Notes: generated from the sequence alone by a model not told the origin. A stretch of 64,000 bases of DNA from Lysinibacillus sp. SGAir0095 (GCF_005491425.1 NZ_CP028083.1:2070001-2134000), one strand, 5' to 3'. Shown: positions 9,950 to 16,830, numbered from the stretch's first letter. Made by a program: numbers and translations.

Positions 9950-9993
9950 TTTCTATGATTATGATAGAAATAATAGAATAGACGAATGATAAA
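9950..9993 (+). promoter_or_regulatory. LysR-type operator and promoter element, copy 2
   Basis: TTTCTAT (9950-9956) and ATAGAAA (9964-9970) are spaced as in copy 1; the candidate -10 is TAGAAT at 9974-9979. Only four mismatches separate 9953-9993 from 8173-8213. Confidence 0.6.
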
Positions 9994-10059
9994 TTGTTCC
10001 TTAAAATAAAGATAGGTATACAGATATGTGCACTATTACATTGCAAAGGAGTTTTTATT

Positions 10060-10698
10060 ATGTGTCAAGAAATCGCAGGCATTCAAATCCCGGACTCTAG
10101 ATTAGCAAAAGATGCAGTTGATATTTTACGTGAATATGGAAGCGATTTATTATGGAATCACTCTAACCGTGTATTTTTATTTGGTGCGGTTAATGGTCAA
10201 AATGCAAAAAAAGATTACGATTTAGAACTACTGTATGTAAGTGCATTATTCCATGATTTAGGACTAACTAAAAAGTACAGTAGCCCAGATTTACGTTTTG
10301 AAGTTGATGGTGCCAATGCAGCAAGAAGTTTTTTGCAACAGTATCAAATTCCTGATGAATCAATTCGCCGTGTTTGGGATGCAATCGCATTACATACAAC
10401 ACCTGGTATTGCGGAGCATAAAGAAGCAGAAGTAGCATTACTGTTCTCAGGTGTGGGAATGGATGTAATGGGAGACGGATTTGAACAATTCCCTCCACAC
10501 TTACGTGAAGAAATCATTAAAGCGTTCCCTCGTAACAATTTTAAACAAGAAATTATTCCTGCTTTTTATGAAGGCTTTAAACATAAGCCAGAAACTACTT
10601 TTGGCAATATGAAGCAAGACATTGTACAACATTTTGTGCCTGAATATAAAAATAAGAATTTCTGTAGCTGTATTTTACATTCACCTTGGTCAGAATAA
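10060..10698 (+). CDS. HD-domain hydrolase, cyanamide hydratase-like
   Basis: The 212-residue protein has the HD metal-binding fold: LLWNHSNRVFLFG (first His), LYVSALFHDLGLT (the HD pair), WDAIALHTTPG (further His) and a later GVGMDVMGDGFEQFP block. This order is seen in the cyanamide hydratase/HD family that includes yeast Ddi2-type enzymes; the actual substrate is unknown. The ATG at 10060 follows AAAGGAG by 8 bases and is preferred to upstream in-frame codons. Its promoter element is almost identical to that of the CoA-transferase gene, suggesting shared control by the LysR protein at 7242. Confidence 0.78.
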   Translation: MCQEIAGIQIPDSRLAKDAVDILREYGSDLLWNHSNRVFLFGAVNGQNAKKDYDLELLYVSALFHDLGLTKKYSSPDLRFEVDGANAARSFLQQYQIPDESIRRVWDAIALHTTPGIAEHKEAEVALLFSGVGMDVMGDGFEQFPPHLREEIIKAFPRNNFKQEIIPAFYEGFKHKPETTFGNMKQDIVQHFVPEYKNKNFCSCILHSPWSE

Positions 10699-11062
10699 AA
10701 AACAACATCTTAATGAACTGACAGTACTAACATAATAAATATGAAAACACCTTGCGTTGAAAATTAGGTATTAAAACCAAAGCTACAACGTAGAGGCGTT
10801 TTTTTATAGCAACTCTTTAAAAAAGATGCCGATAGTGAAAGAAGAGCATCATATACCTTTAAGATTATCTCGAAATCGAATATTCTGTTAAAGGGAGCGA
10901 TTATTGAACAACATAGGAAGAAAATGAACAAACAATTTTATAAATATCAAACTAAATTCTACAGATTAAGACCCTCTTTTGATCAATCAGGAGAAACAGT
11001 TAGAATTAAGATAAATTTAGCTTACGGATGGTAGCCTTTTTATAAGAAAGACGTATCAGTTT
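10699..11062. other. intergenic region, no gene seen
   Basis: A loose inverted repeat (TTGCGTTG near 10752, CAACGTAG near 10787) followed by a T-run at about 10799-10806 may end transcription of the HD-domain gene. The rest has no supported frame on either strand and leads into the second IS6 relic. Confidence 0.4.
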
Positions 11063-11165
11063 TTGTTGAGTTTTAAGCATCTTGAAAAAACCACATTTAT
11101 CATAAGTTGTATAAATGCTATGTATACATCAAAAATGGGCAGACCAATCAAAAGGGTGAAGGCAA
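11063..11165 (+). mobile_element. second IS6-family transposase tail relic
   Basis: The translation FKHLEKTTFIISCINAMYTS followed by KMGRPIK aligns residue for residue with the first relic (FKSFERAVHIISGIKAMYIV, KKGQSMK), and the DNA is also similar. It has lost the family's LFG ending. The two relics bracket about 10.5 kb of partly decayed genes. Confidence 0.5.
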
Positions 11166-11320
11166 ATATTTTTAGCTCAGATACGATCGGGTGCGATTCT
11201 TCAATAAGAAGATCGCTTTTTTCCGTTATAGGGCCATATAGTTGAATAACATCTAAGAAATTCTATATATAAATGTTGAAATTAAAGGGAGACATAAGGC
11301 TTAACTAACTAAAAAGAGCT

Positions 11321-11350
11321 AATGCATCGGATCGATTGATTCGATGCATT
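11321..11350 (-). terminator. hairpin terminator of minus-strand relic
   Basis: AATGCATCG (11321-11329) pairs perfectly with CGATGCATT (11342-11350). On the minus strand it is followed by CTCTTTTT and lies just past the stop of the fragment at 11355-11432. Confidence 0.6.
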
Positions 11351-11354
11351 TGTT

Positions 11355-11432
11355 TTATAATTTATTATAAGTTTCATCATCAACAGGTTCTAACCATTCC
11401 GGCGTACCTGCAGTAACACGGATAAATATGAC
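11355..11432 (-). pseudogene. C-terminal relic of an unrecognised protein
   Basis: Twenty-five codons in an open minus-strand frame read VTAGTPEWLEPVDDETYNKL before the stop at 11355-11357 and are cut off by an in-frame stop at 11433. The segment has normal protein composition and is followed by a strong hairpin, so it looks like a genuine gene end. The family is not recognised. Confidence 0.3.
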
Positions 11433-11590
11433 CTATTAGATACAATGATTGAAGAACATACAAATAATCTGAGAAAACTTTGCCTATCTGCATATGATGC
11501 GACGTTTCAAGAAAGGAACTGTGTTCGAGAAAATGTTATAAGAGATAAAGGTTCTGAAGATTAACTGCTAAAGGTTAAAATATTAAGGGC

Positions 11591-11634
11591 TTGACAAGAA
11601 GGGTCCTATCCATTTATGATACCTAATGGGGTAT
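11591..11634 (+). promoter_or_regulatory. promoter with CstR-type operator 1
   Basis: A -35 TTGACA (11591-11596) and a -10 TATGAT (11615-11620) have 18-base spacing. The palindrome ATACCTAATGGGGTAT (11619-11634) covers the -10 and start point. It is the first of ten such sites in the island. Confidence 0.65.
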
Positions 11635-11678
11635 ATGGAGCGAGGATTAAATCTCCTATATATTTTTTGGAGGTTTAT

Positions 11679-11694
11679 ATACCTATATGGGTAT
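11679..11694 (+). promoter_or_regulatory. CstR-type operator 2
   Basis: ATACCTATATGGGTAT lies 29 bases before the first tusA start and 44 bases after operator 1; the pair may allow cooperative binding of tetrameric repressor. Confidence 0.65.
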
Positions 11695-11723
11695 TTATAT
11701 TAAAAGCAATAGGAGGCAACATA

Positions 11724-11950
11724 ATGAATACTGATAAATTATTAGATGCAAAGGGACTTACTTGCCCGATGCCAATCGTAAAAACAAAAAAAGTTATTAA
11801 TGAATTACAATCGGGTCAAGTGTTAGAAGTTCATGTAACAGATAAAGGGGCGAAAGCTGACTTGACGGCTTGTCAAACTCTACTGGGAACGAGTTATTAA
11901 AATACGAAGAAGATAATAATATTTTAAAATTTTGGATTAAAAAAGGTTAA
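11724..11950 (+). pseudogene. tusA: TusA-family sulfur carrier, single-base frameshift
   Basis: The N-terminal half is a normal TusA: LLDAKGLTCPMPIVKTKK carries the sulfur-accepting Cys of the CPxP motif, then VLEVHVTDKGAKADLTA. The frame then runs off to a stop at 11898. Adding one G in the TGTCAA at about 11869 restores AWSNSTGNELLKYEEDNNIL and KFWIKKG, which aligns with the intact copy at 18578. So there is one missing base (mutation or sequence error). The start follows AGGAGG by 7 bases. TusA proteins pass persulfide sulfur between rhodaneses and DsrE-like partners. The truncated product would keep the Cys but lose the last beta strand and helix. Confidence 0.8.
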
Positions 11951-11964
11951 TAGATTAAAAAATA

Positions 11965-11980
11965 ATACCCTTATGGGTAA
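11965..11980 (+). promoter_or_regulatory. CstR-type operator 3
   Basis: ATACCCTTATGGGTAA lies 20 bases before the dsrE-like start at 12001. A -10-like TAATAC overlaps its left arm; no good -35 is visible. Confidence 0.6.
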
Positions 11981-12000
11981 TTTGAAGTAGGAGAGATTAT

Positions 12001-12480
12001 ATGTTTGAAAAGAAAAGAACAACAATCGTTTTATTTAGTGGAGACTACGACAAAGCAATGGCGGCTTATATTATTGCAAACGGTGCGGCGACTTACGATC
12101 ATGAAGTAACGATTTTCCATACCTTTTGGGGATTAAATGCATTACGAAAAGATGAGCCATTGACTTTGAATAAAGGATTCCTTGAAAAAATGTTTGCAAA
12201 AATGATGCCACGTGGTGCAGACAAAATGGGCTTATCAAAAATGAACTTTGCTGGGATGGGGCCAAAGATGATTAAACAGGTAATGAAAAAACACAATGCC
12301 ATGACATTGCCGCAATTAATTGAGATGGCTCAAGAACAGGAAGTAAAGCTTATTGCGTGTACAATGACAATGGATCTTTTAGGTCTTCATCAAGAGGAAC
12401 TATTGGATGGAGTTGAATATGCAGGTGTGGCCGCTTATCTAGCTGAAGCAGAAAATGGAAATGTGAATTTATTTATCTAA
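12001..12480 (+). CDS. DsrE/DsrF-like (DsrE2) sulfur-transfer protein
   Basis: The 159-residue protein belongs to the DsrE2 branch (COG2210), which moves sulfane sulfur together with TusA and rhodanese. Visible are the N-terminal strand TTIVLFSGDYDKAMAAYIIA, the central EVTIFHTFWGLNALRK, a lysine- and methionine-rich insert (about residues 58-100) and LIACTMTMDLLG with the conserved Cys that carries the persulfide. The insert makes it longer than its paralogue at 16831. It follows the tusA copy with its own operator and an AGGAG RBS, forming a TusA-DsrE pair. Confidence 0.85.
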   Translation: MFEKKRTTIVLFSGDYDKAMAAYIIANGAATYDHEVTIFHTFWGLNALRKDEPLTLNKGFLEKMFAKMMPRGADKMGLSKMNFAGMGPKMIKQVMKKHNAMTLPQLIEMAQEQEVKLIACTMTMDLLGLHQEELLDGVEYAGVAAYLAEAENGNVNLFI

Positions 12481-12568
12481 AAAAAAATTTCTAGTTATCG
12501 ATACGACTAATTAAATGCTTTGGTAAATTAGAATGGGCTTTGTCTTCATATATTTTTTAACCAATGTA

Positions 12569-12584
12569 ATACCCTGTGTGGTAT
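12569..12584 (+). promoter_or_regulatory. CstR-type operator 4
   Basis: ATACCCTGTGTGGTAT is directly followed by the GGAGG of the broken tusA at 12601. The operator is well preserved although the gene behind it is not. Confidence 0.6.
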
Positions 12585-12600
12585 GGAGGTAAGAGATTTT

Positions 12601-12815
12601 ATGAGAAAATTAGATGTGCGATCAATCGCAAAAGGATTGACTTGCAAAACCAATTATACGAACAAAAATAGCAATCAATACACCGAAATCTTGTGAAATT
12701 TTAGATGTATAACAAACAGAAGGTTAGTGGCATTAACTCAGCTATAGTAGTCCATATACTGTTAGAACATAAAGAAGAGGTATTAGTGTTATCGTTCATC
12801 ATTAAAAACTCGTAA
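12601..12815 (+). pseudogene. TusA-family sulfur carrier, heavily decayed
   Basis: After a good RBS and ATG, the frame starts RKLDVRSIAKGLTCKTNYT, recognisable as the 'LDAKGLTCPMP' region of TusA with the CPxP proline lost. It then meets frameshifts and stops. The end is again recognisable (LEHKEEVLVLSFIIKNS against LEHKEEADVLTFYIQKG of the copy at 18578). It is a third-copy remnant that kept its operator and its terminator. Confidence 0.7.
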
Positions 12816-12830
12816 AAGAGAGTTTTTATT
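12805..12830 (+). terminator. terminator after the decayed tusA
   Basis: AAAACTC (12805-12811) pairs with GAGTTTT (12820-12826), followed by TTATT. Confidence 0.5.
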
Positions 12831-13177
12831 CGACTCATTTTTTTGCAACAAAACAACAGGTGGATTTTGAATATATAGTTTTGTTAAATTAGAATGAATG
12901 AAAAATTCACACTAAATATTAGTCAATTTAAATAAAGGGTGAGTAGAACTTTTGATGAGTAGTTTATTAAAGGTTTATAAATTATAAGTATTGTCCCAAA
13001 TTGTAGAACTTTTTTTAGCGGTTTTAGAGAAGAGAAAATTATAGATATAATAATCTATAGCTTATGAAATGTTAATTCAAGAAGGATTGATTTACTTCTC
13101 TTAGGGTACCTGAATCAAAGTACGTTCTTTTCGCAGCTTGCATAGGATATTATGATAACTGTGAAGGGACTGAAGAA
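12831..13177. other. intergenic region before the cupin gene
   Basis: No supported gene and no CstR-type palindrome. It presumably holds the promoter of the cupin gene; none could be assigned with confidence. Confidence 0.4.
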
Positions 13178-13795
13178 ATGTATTATCCTTATATGTATAT
13201 ACATCAAACTCCATATTATGGTATGCCGATGTATTATTATGGAATGATGTATCCAAATTATACTAATATGGTTGAACCTACAAATCATTATAACTCTTAC
13301 TTTGCTTCTAATGGGAATGCAGGAAGAATGCTAATAGATCAAGGGCCTAACCCATTCGTCATTAATATTAATACAGCTGCGAAACAAAATAATACGTACC
13401 GTACGGCTTTATGGACGGGGCAACATTTACAAGTCACTTTAATGAGTCTAAATCCTGGAGAAGACATCGGATTGGAAATGCATCCAGATGTGGATCAATT
13501 CTTACGTATTGAACAGGGGCAGGGTATAACTCAAATGGGTAGAAGAAGGGATAATTTGAGCTATAGAAGAAATGTAGAAGATGACTCGGCAATCTTTATA
13601 CCTGCTGGAACATGGCACAATTTAACAAATATAGGGAATATTCCATTAAGACTTTACTCTATTTATGCGCCACCTAACCATCCATCTGGTACTGTTCATC
13701 CTACAAAAGAAGACGCAATGGCTGCTGAAGAGGAAACTGGCCATTATAATGCAAATCCCGTTAAATTAGGTAATATTCCTGGTGAATGGGTATAG
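13178..13795 (+). CDS. cupin-domain protein with Tyr/Met-rich N-terminus
   Basis: The 205-residue protein starts with about 35 residues very rich in Tyr, Met, Pro and Asn (YYPYMYIHQTPYYGMPMYYY), a composition common in spore coat and surface proteins. A single cupin follows: LMSLNPGEDIGLEMHPDVDQ with metal-ligand-type His and Glu, GQGITQMGRR, and IFIPAGTWHNLTNIG with the second-motif His. It ends with a short polar tail. Sugar-isomerase or spore coat functions are both possible; the composition favours the coat. It lies inside the sulfur island but has no CstR-type operator, so it is probably unrelated to it. Confidence 0.75.
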   Translation: MYYPYMYIHQTPYYGMPMYYYGMMYPNYTNMVEPTNHYNSYFASNGNAGRMLIDQGPNPFVININTAAKQNNTYRTALWTGQHLQVTLMSLNPGEDIGLEMHPDVDQFLRIEQGQGITQMGRRRDNLSYRRNVEDDSAIFIPAGTWHNLTNIGNIPLRLYSIYAPPNHPSGTVHPTKEDAMAAEEETGHYNANPVKLGNIPGEWV

Positions 13796-14246
13796 ATACC
13801 ATAATTAGTGAGTTAGGGATTAGATGTTATTATAAAAGAGGTAATGTGGGACAATTTTCAAGATTCACCCGGTTAGTGACAAGGGTATTCTACTAATCAT
13901 GCATATAAGATAGTAGAAACAGGGAACACATTGGTGAGTCTTAACTTTTTCAACTAAGTTAAAAGTATAAACATTCGAAAAAATATTAGGGGTTTTGCCA
14001 AATGGGTAAAACCTTTTTTATATTACTTTATAAATAGAAACTTTTTATAGATGAAAATAATATATATAAAGTGTAATAAACAGTTCTATCTATATTAATA
14101 GAGAGAGCATTATACATAATGGTCTATTCCATTTCATTCGATTTGTAGGAAAAAAATAATGCTTTAATTATGCAAGTTTTATTCACACTCTTAAAACACT
14201 CACTTAAAAAGAAACCTTAGCCTGACTTAATAGGCATCATTAGCGC
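13796..14246. other. intergenic region between cupin and cstR1
   Basis: It holds the terminator at 13991-14019. The remainder, up to the cstR1 promoter at 14247, contains no supported gene. Confidence 0.45.
13991..14019 (+). terminator. rho-independent terminator
   Basis: GGTTTTGCC (13991-13999) pairs with GGGTAAAACC (14004-14013), allowing one bulge, around a short loop; six Ts follow. Confidence 0.75.
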
Positions 14247-14275
14247 TTGACAGTATACCTTGCAGGGTATAATAT
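14247..14275 (+). promoter_or_regulatory. cstR1 promoter with CstR-type operator 5
   Basis: The -35 is TTGACA (14247-14252) and the -10 TAATAT (14270-14275) with a 17-base spacer. ATACCTTGCAGGGTAT (14255-14270) fills the spacer, so bound repressor would exclude RNA polymerase. This is autoregulation of the repressor gene. Confidence 0.75.
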
Positions 14276-14310
14276 ATTATTAATAATCAATGTAAAGGGA
14301 GTTTGCATAG

Positions 14311-14574
14311 ATGAATTCATATGATGATAAAGTCAAAAATAGAGTGAAACGAATGGAAGGTCAACTTCGTGGAATATTGAAAATGATGGATGAAGGAAAA
14401 GATTGCAAAGCTGTCATCACTCAACTTTCGGCTGTTCGTTCAGGAGTAGATCGTGCAATAGGCTTAATCGTTAGCCAAAACTTACTTGAATGTATTCAAG
14501 AAGCAGACGGTGATGAACAAGTTTTAAATGAGTCAATTCAAGAAGCGGTGAATCTATTTGTAAAAAGTCGATAA
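14311..14574 (+). CDS. cstR: CstR-type persulfide-sensing repressor, copy 1
   Basis: An 87-residue all-helical repressor of the CsoR family (DUF156): RVKRMEGQLRGILKMMDEGK, DCKAVITQLSAVRSGVDRAI, SQNLLEC. It keeps the two cysteines (Cys32 and Cys61) that form di- to tetrasulfide links in CstR. The copper-ligand His of true CsoR is replaced by Asn in NLLEC, which separates persulfide sensors from copper sensors in this family. It is expected to be a tetramer that binds the ATACC-N6-GGTAT sites and lets go when its thiols meet sulfane sulfur. It controls itself through operator 5. It is closely similar to the second copy at 15200. Confidence 0.87.
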   Translation: MNSYDDKVKNRVKRMEGQLRGILKMMDEGKDCKAVITQLSAVRSGVDRAIGLIVSQNLLECIQEADGDEQVLNESIQEAVNLFVKSR

Positions 14575-14595
14575 CTAGTTCGGCTTTTTATTTTC
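14562..14595 (+). terminator. terminator overlapping the cstR1 stop
   Basis: AAAAAG-T-CGA pairs with TTCG-G-CTTTTT around TAACTAG, and TATTTT follows. The stem includes the last codons of the gene. Confidence 0.65.
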
Positions 14596-14604
14596 AGTAA
14601 ATAA

Positions 14605-14620
14605 ATACCCTATACCGTAT
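14605..14620 (+). promoter_or_regulatory. CstR-type operator 6, right half degenerate
   Basis: ATACCCTATACCGTAT keeps the left arm and the outer right bases, but GG of the right arm is now CC. It stands before the CoA-disulfide reductase relic, in line with decay of the unit. Confidence 0.5.
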
Positions 14621-14679
14621 ATGCAGTGTAGAATCAACCATATATGAATATTCAAAGAATAAAAAAGTAGAGGAAAAAC

Positions 14680-15043
14680 ATGACAAAGAGAATTATCATT
14701 ATTAGCGGAGTTGCTGGTCAGGAACAGCAGATGCTAGTCTATGAAGGGATAAGTGAAGGGTATAACTATAATACTTTCGGAACCCGGTGGGGATTGTTCG
14801 TGAACCAAAGGAAAGCGACAAAAGAATTAAGAAAGTTCTATTAACATCTCCCTAAATGAGTTAAGAAATCAATTAGATTAAATTCTAAAAGATCAAACGG
14901 TTGATTTTAGCTGACAAGAAGGCGTAAGAGGGTATCTGGCAAGCTGCATTTTAATAAATAATGGGTATTAGGTGAAAAATGTTGATGGTGGTTGGAAAAT
15001 ATATTCATCTGGATATGGTGTGAATACCAATACTAACAACTAA
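14680..15043 (+). pseudogene. CoA-disulfide reductase with rhodanese domain, internally deleted relic
   Basis: The start MTKRIIIISGVAG is the FAD-binding motif of CoA-disulfide reductases/NADH oxidases (normally IIIIGGVAGG). The middle of the enzyme is missing. The end reads ISLNELRNQLD, then after stops QEGVRGYLASCILINNGY and VKNVDGGWKIYSS, which match the C-terminal rhodanese domain of the rhodanese-fused form ('LRGYxASRILxxNGY ... VKNLDGGY'). Several stops and a deletion of several hundred codons make it non-functional. Such enzymes reduce CoA persulfide or disulfide, so the loss removes one branch of sulfane-sulfur handling from this island. Confidence 0.72.
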
Positions 15044-15127
15044 CTTAGTTTTAAGAAATAGAGAAATATAAAATAAAGATGAGTCAAAAGGTGAAGAATG
15101 GTCATCCAAAAATCTTTTGTTTACTTG

Positions 15128-15156
15128 TTGACAATATACCTATACGGGTATATTAT
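15128..15156 (+). promoter_or_regulatory. cstR2 promoter with CstR-type operator 7
   Basis: TTGACA (15128-15133), 17-base spacer, TATTAT (15151-15156). ATACCTATACGGGTAT (15136-15151) lies in the spacer, the same design as before cstR1. Confidence 0.75.
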
Positions 15157-15199
15157 ATGTATATCAGTAAGAGAAAAAAACTTGAAGGAGGCGGCACAA

Positions 15200-15460
15200 G
15201 TGAATTCGTATGAGGTTAAAATTATAAATCGTATAAAACGAATTGAAGGTCAACTTCGAGGGATATTGAAAATGATGGACGAAGGAAAAGACTGCAAGGC
15301 CGTCGTCACTCAATTATCAGCTGTCCGTTCAGGTGTTGACCACACAATTGGTGTAATTGTAAGTCAAAACCTAAAAGAATGTATATTGGAAGCAAAAAGC
15401 AACGAAGCTGCCAATGATTCTGTACAAGAAGCAATGGAGTTATTAGTTAAAAGTCGTTAA
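15200..15460 (+). CDS. cstR: CstR-type persulfide-sensing repressor, copy 2
   Basis: The 86-residue paralogue of the repressor at 14311 has the same key features: Cys32 in KDCKAVVTQLS, Cys61 in NLKEC with Asn instead of the CsoR copper-binding His, and the basic helix RIKRIEGQLRGILKMMDEGK. The correct start is the GTG at 15200, 8 bases after AAGGAGG. An apparent longer frame from 15098 would include the promoter and operator 7 and is rejected. The two copies differ mostly in helices 2-3 and the C-terminus (HTIGVI against RAIGLI). They could form mixed tetramers or divide the operators between them. Confidence 0.87.
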   Translation: MNSYEVKIINRIKRIEGQLRGILKMMDEGKDCKAVVTQLSAVRSGVDHTIGVIVSQNLKECILEAKSNEAANDSVQEAMELLVKSR

Positions 15461-15478
15461 AAAATCGACTTTTATTTT
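15449..15478 (+). terminator. terminator overlapping the cstR2 stop
   Basis: AAAAGTCG (15449-15456) pairs with CGACTTTT (15466-15473) and is followed by ATTTTT. Confidence 0.7.
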
Positions 15479-15489
15479 TCAATAAAAAT

Positions 15490-15505
15490 ATACCTATGGT
15501 GGTAT
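15490..15505 (+). promoter_or_regulatory. CstR-type operator 8
   Basis: ATACCTATGGTGGTAT lies 15 bases before the membrane rhodanese start, just ahead of its RBS (GAGGGG). The preceding terminator means a promoter must be here; TATACC within it could serve as -10. Confidence 0.6.
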
Positions 15506-15520
15506 GTGAGGGGCGAGTAA

Positions 15521-15868
15521 ATGGAAATTTGGTTGATTATTGCGATTGCAATTGTTTTTATCATTTGGCGTATGCTACCAGCTAAAGGAACAAAAACTAT
15601 ATCGACAGAAGCATTAAAAGGGACACTCAACGATAAAGATAAAGTATTTGTCGATGTACGAACACCTAGTGAATATAAGGCTAATAATATTCGTCAGTTT
15701 AATAATATTCCATTAGGATCAGATCTTTCAAAACTTCCGAAAGGTAAAGAAATTGTGGTCATTTGTCAAAGTGGGATGCGTAGCGGACAAGCTTGCAAAC
15801 AATTAAAAAAATTAGGATATGATAATGTCACAAATGTTCGTGGTGGCATGAGTGCCTGGAGAGGCTAA
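15521..15868 (+). CDS. membrane-anchored single-domain rhodanese
   Basis: The 115-residue protein has one N-terminal transmembrane helix (IWLIIAIAIVFIIWRML, residues 3-19) and a rhodanese domain with VFVDVRTPSEY and the active-site loop CQSGMRS (Cys82 forms the persulfide), ending in GGMSAWRG. The domain probably faces the cytoplasm and hands sulfur from membrane-derived polysulfide to TusA or DsrE-type carriers; the orientation is inferred. It is the first gene after operator 8, followed 25 bases later by a second rhodanese gene. Confidence 0.87.
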   Translation: MEIWLIIAIAIVFIIWRMLPAKGTKTISTEALKGTLNDKDKVFVDVRTPSEYKANNIRQFNNIPLGSDLSKLPKGKEIVVICQSGMRSGQACKQLKKLGYDNVTNVRGGMSAWRG

Positions 15869-15893
15869 AAATTAATTTAGGAGGACATTGAAA

Positions 15894-16190
15894 ATGAAAG
15901 AAATGACAGCAAAAGAGGTTCAACAACGCATAGAAAATGGTGAAATGCTAAATCTAATAGATGTGCGTGAAGTGGATGAAGTGCAGGCTGGCCATATTCC
16001 CGGCATTACGAATATTCCACTTGGATTACTTGAATTCCGTTCACATGAACTTGATAAAAATAAACAGTATATTATGGTTTGCCGTTCTGGCGGACGCAGT
16101 GGTCAAGCAACACAGTATTTAGAAAGTCACGGCTTTGATGTAACAAATATGACGGGTGGCATGCTTTCTTGGGAAGGGAAAGTTGAATAA
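15894..16190 (+). CDS. cytoplasmic single-domain rhodanese
   Basis: A 98-residue rhodanese with LIDVREVDEVQAGHIPGITN, active-site loop CRSGGRS (Cys63) and the terminal GGMLSWEG. It is soluble, with no signal or membrane segment. The ATG at 15894, 9 bases after AGGAGG, is chosen over an upstream TTG lying too close to that site. It is probably co-transcribed with the membrane rhodanese. Its last codons contain the likely -35 (TTGAAT) of the next unit. Confidence 0.87.
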   Translation: MKEMTAKEVQQRIENGEMLNLIDVREVDEVQAGHIPGITNIPLGLLEFRSHELDKNKQYIMVCRSGGRSGQATQYLESHGFDVTNMTGGMLSWEGKVE

Positions 16191-16223
16191 TTTTTTTAAG
16201 AAAAATAATACCCTTATAGGTAT
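16183..16223 (+). promoter_or_regulatory. promoter with CstR-type operator 9
   Basis: TTGAAT (16183-16188), inside the end of the rhodanese gene, and TAATAC (16206-16211) have a 17-base spacer. ATACCCTTATAGGTAT (16208-16223) overlaps the -10 and is followed at once by the GGAGG of the next gene. Confidence 0.65.
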
Positions 16224-16238
16224 GTGGAGGTTTTTGAA

Positions 16239-16802
16239 ATGTCAATAAAAGCAGATGTAAACTTAGATTGTAAAGGACTTGCATGTCCAATGCCGATTGT
16301 TAAAACGAAAAAGGCAATGAATGATGTGAAGGATGGTCAAATCTTAGAAGTACAAGCGACAGACAAAGGTTCTGTTGCGGACCTAAAAGCGTGGTCAGAA
16401 GGTGTCGGTCACCAGTATCTTGGTACGAAAGAAGAGGATGGTGTATTACTGCATTACATCCGTAAAAATGGAGATGACCAGGAATCAGAAAAGAAATTTG
16501 AACAAACGATTACCAATGAAGAAGTAATCAATCGTACTGCTAACGGCGGTATTATTCTAGATGTTCGTGAAGAAGCTGAATATGCATTTGGTCATATCGA
16601 AGGTTCAAAATCAATTCCAATGGGCGAATTAGAAGATCGCTTAAATGAGTTAGATAAAGACCAAGAAATTTATGTGATTTGTCGTACAGGAACACGCAGT
16701 GATTTAGCGTCACAAAAATTAGCTGAAAAAGGTTTTACAAAAGTATATAACGTCTTACCAGGAATGAGTTCTTGGAACGGCGATTTATCAAAAAAACTTT
16801 AA
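16239..16802 (+). CDS. TusA-rhodanese fusion protein
   Basis: A 187-residue two-domain sulfur-transfer protein. Residues 1-76 are TusA (LDCKGLACPMPIVKTKKAMN with the CPxP Cys, VLLHYIRKNG as last strand). A short charged linker follows, then a rhodanese at about 90-187 (IILDVREEAEYAFGHIEGSK, active-site CRTGTRS, PGMSSWNG). Fusion would let the rhodanese persulfide pass directly to the TusA cysteine. The start is the ATG at 16239, 10 bases after GTGGAGG; an in-frame GTG at 16224 is part of that RBS. It is followed 28 bases later by a DsrE2 gene, again pairing TusA with DsrE. Confidence 0.88.
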   Translation: MSIKADVNLDCKGLACPMPIVKTKKAMNDVKDGQILEVQATDKGSVADLKAWSEGVGHQYLGTKEEDGVLLHYIRKNGDDQESEKKFEQTITNEEVINRTANGGIILDVREEAEYAFGHIEGSKSIPMGELEDRLNELDKDQEIYVICRTGTRSDLASQKLAEKGFTKVYNVLPGMSSWNGDLSKKL

Positions 16803-16830
16803 ATTTTAACTAAAATGGAGGAATATTATC

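Noticed and set aside
9994..10059. Longer start for the HD-domain protein
   Set aside because: No RBS at the upstream start, and the added residues are unlike the family; the ATG at 10060 follows AAAGGAG.
7242..10698. Aminobenzoate or cyanide pathway assignment for the LysR-CoA transferase-HD locus
   Set aside because: The HD protein resembles cyanamide hydratase only by motif order; the substrate cannot be inferred.
12831..13177. Extra CstR-type site before the cupin gene
   Set aside because: The only similar string, GGGTACC near 13105, has neither the ATACC arm nor the spacing.
13178..13795. Cupin as a cysteine or thiol dioxygenase of the sulfur island
   Set aside because: The Tyr/Met-rich start, different promoter and lack of a CstR-type operator do not fit; a coat or sugar-type cupin is equally likely.
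15098..15199. Upstream extension of the second cstR to an in-frame start at 15098
   Set aside because: It would include the -35, -10 and operator 7 as coding sequence; the GTG at 15200 has AAGGAGG at the right distance and gives the usual CstR length.
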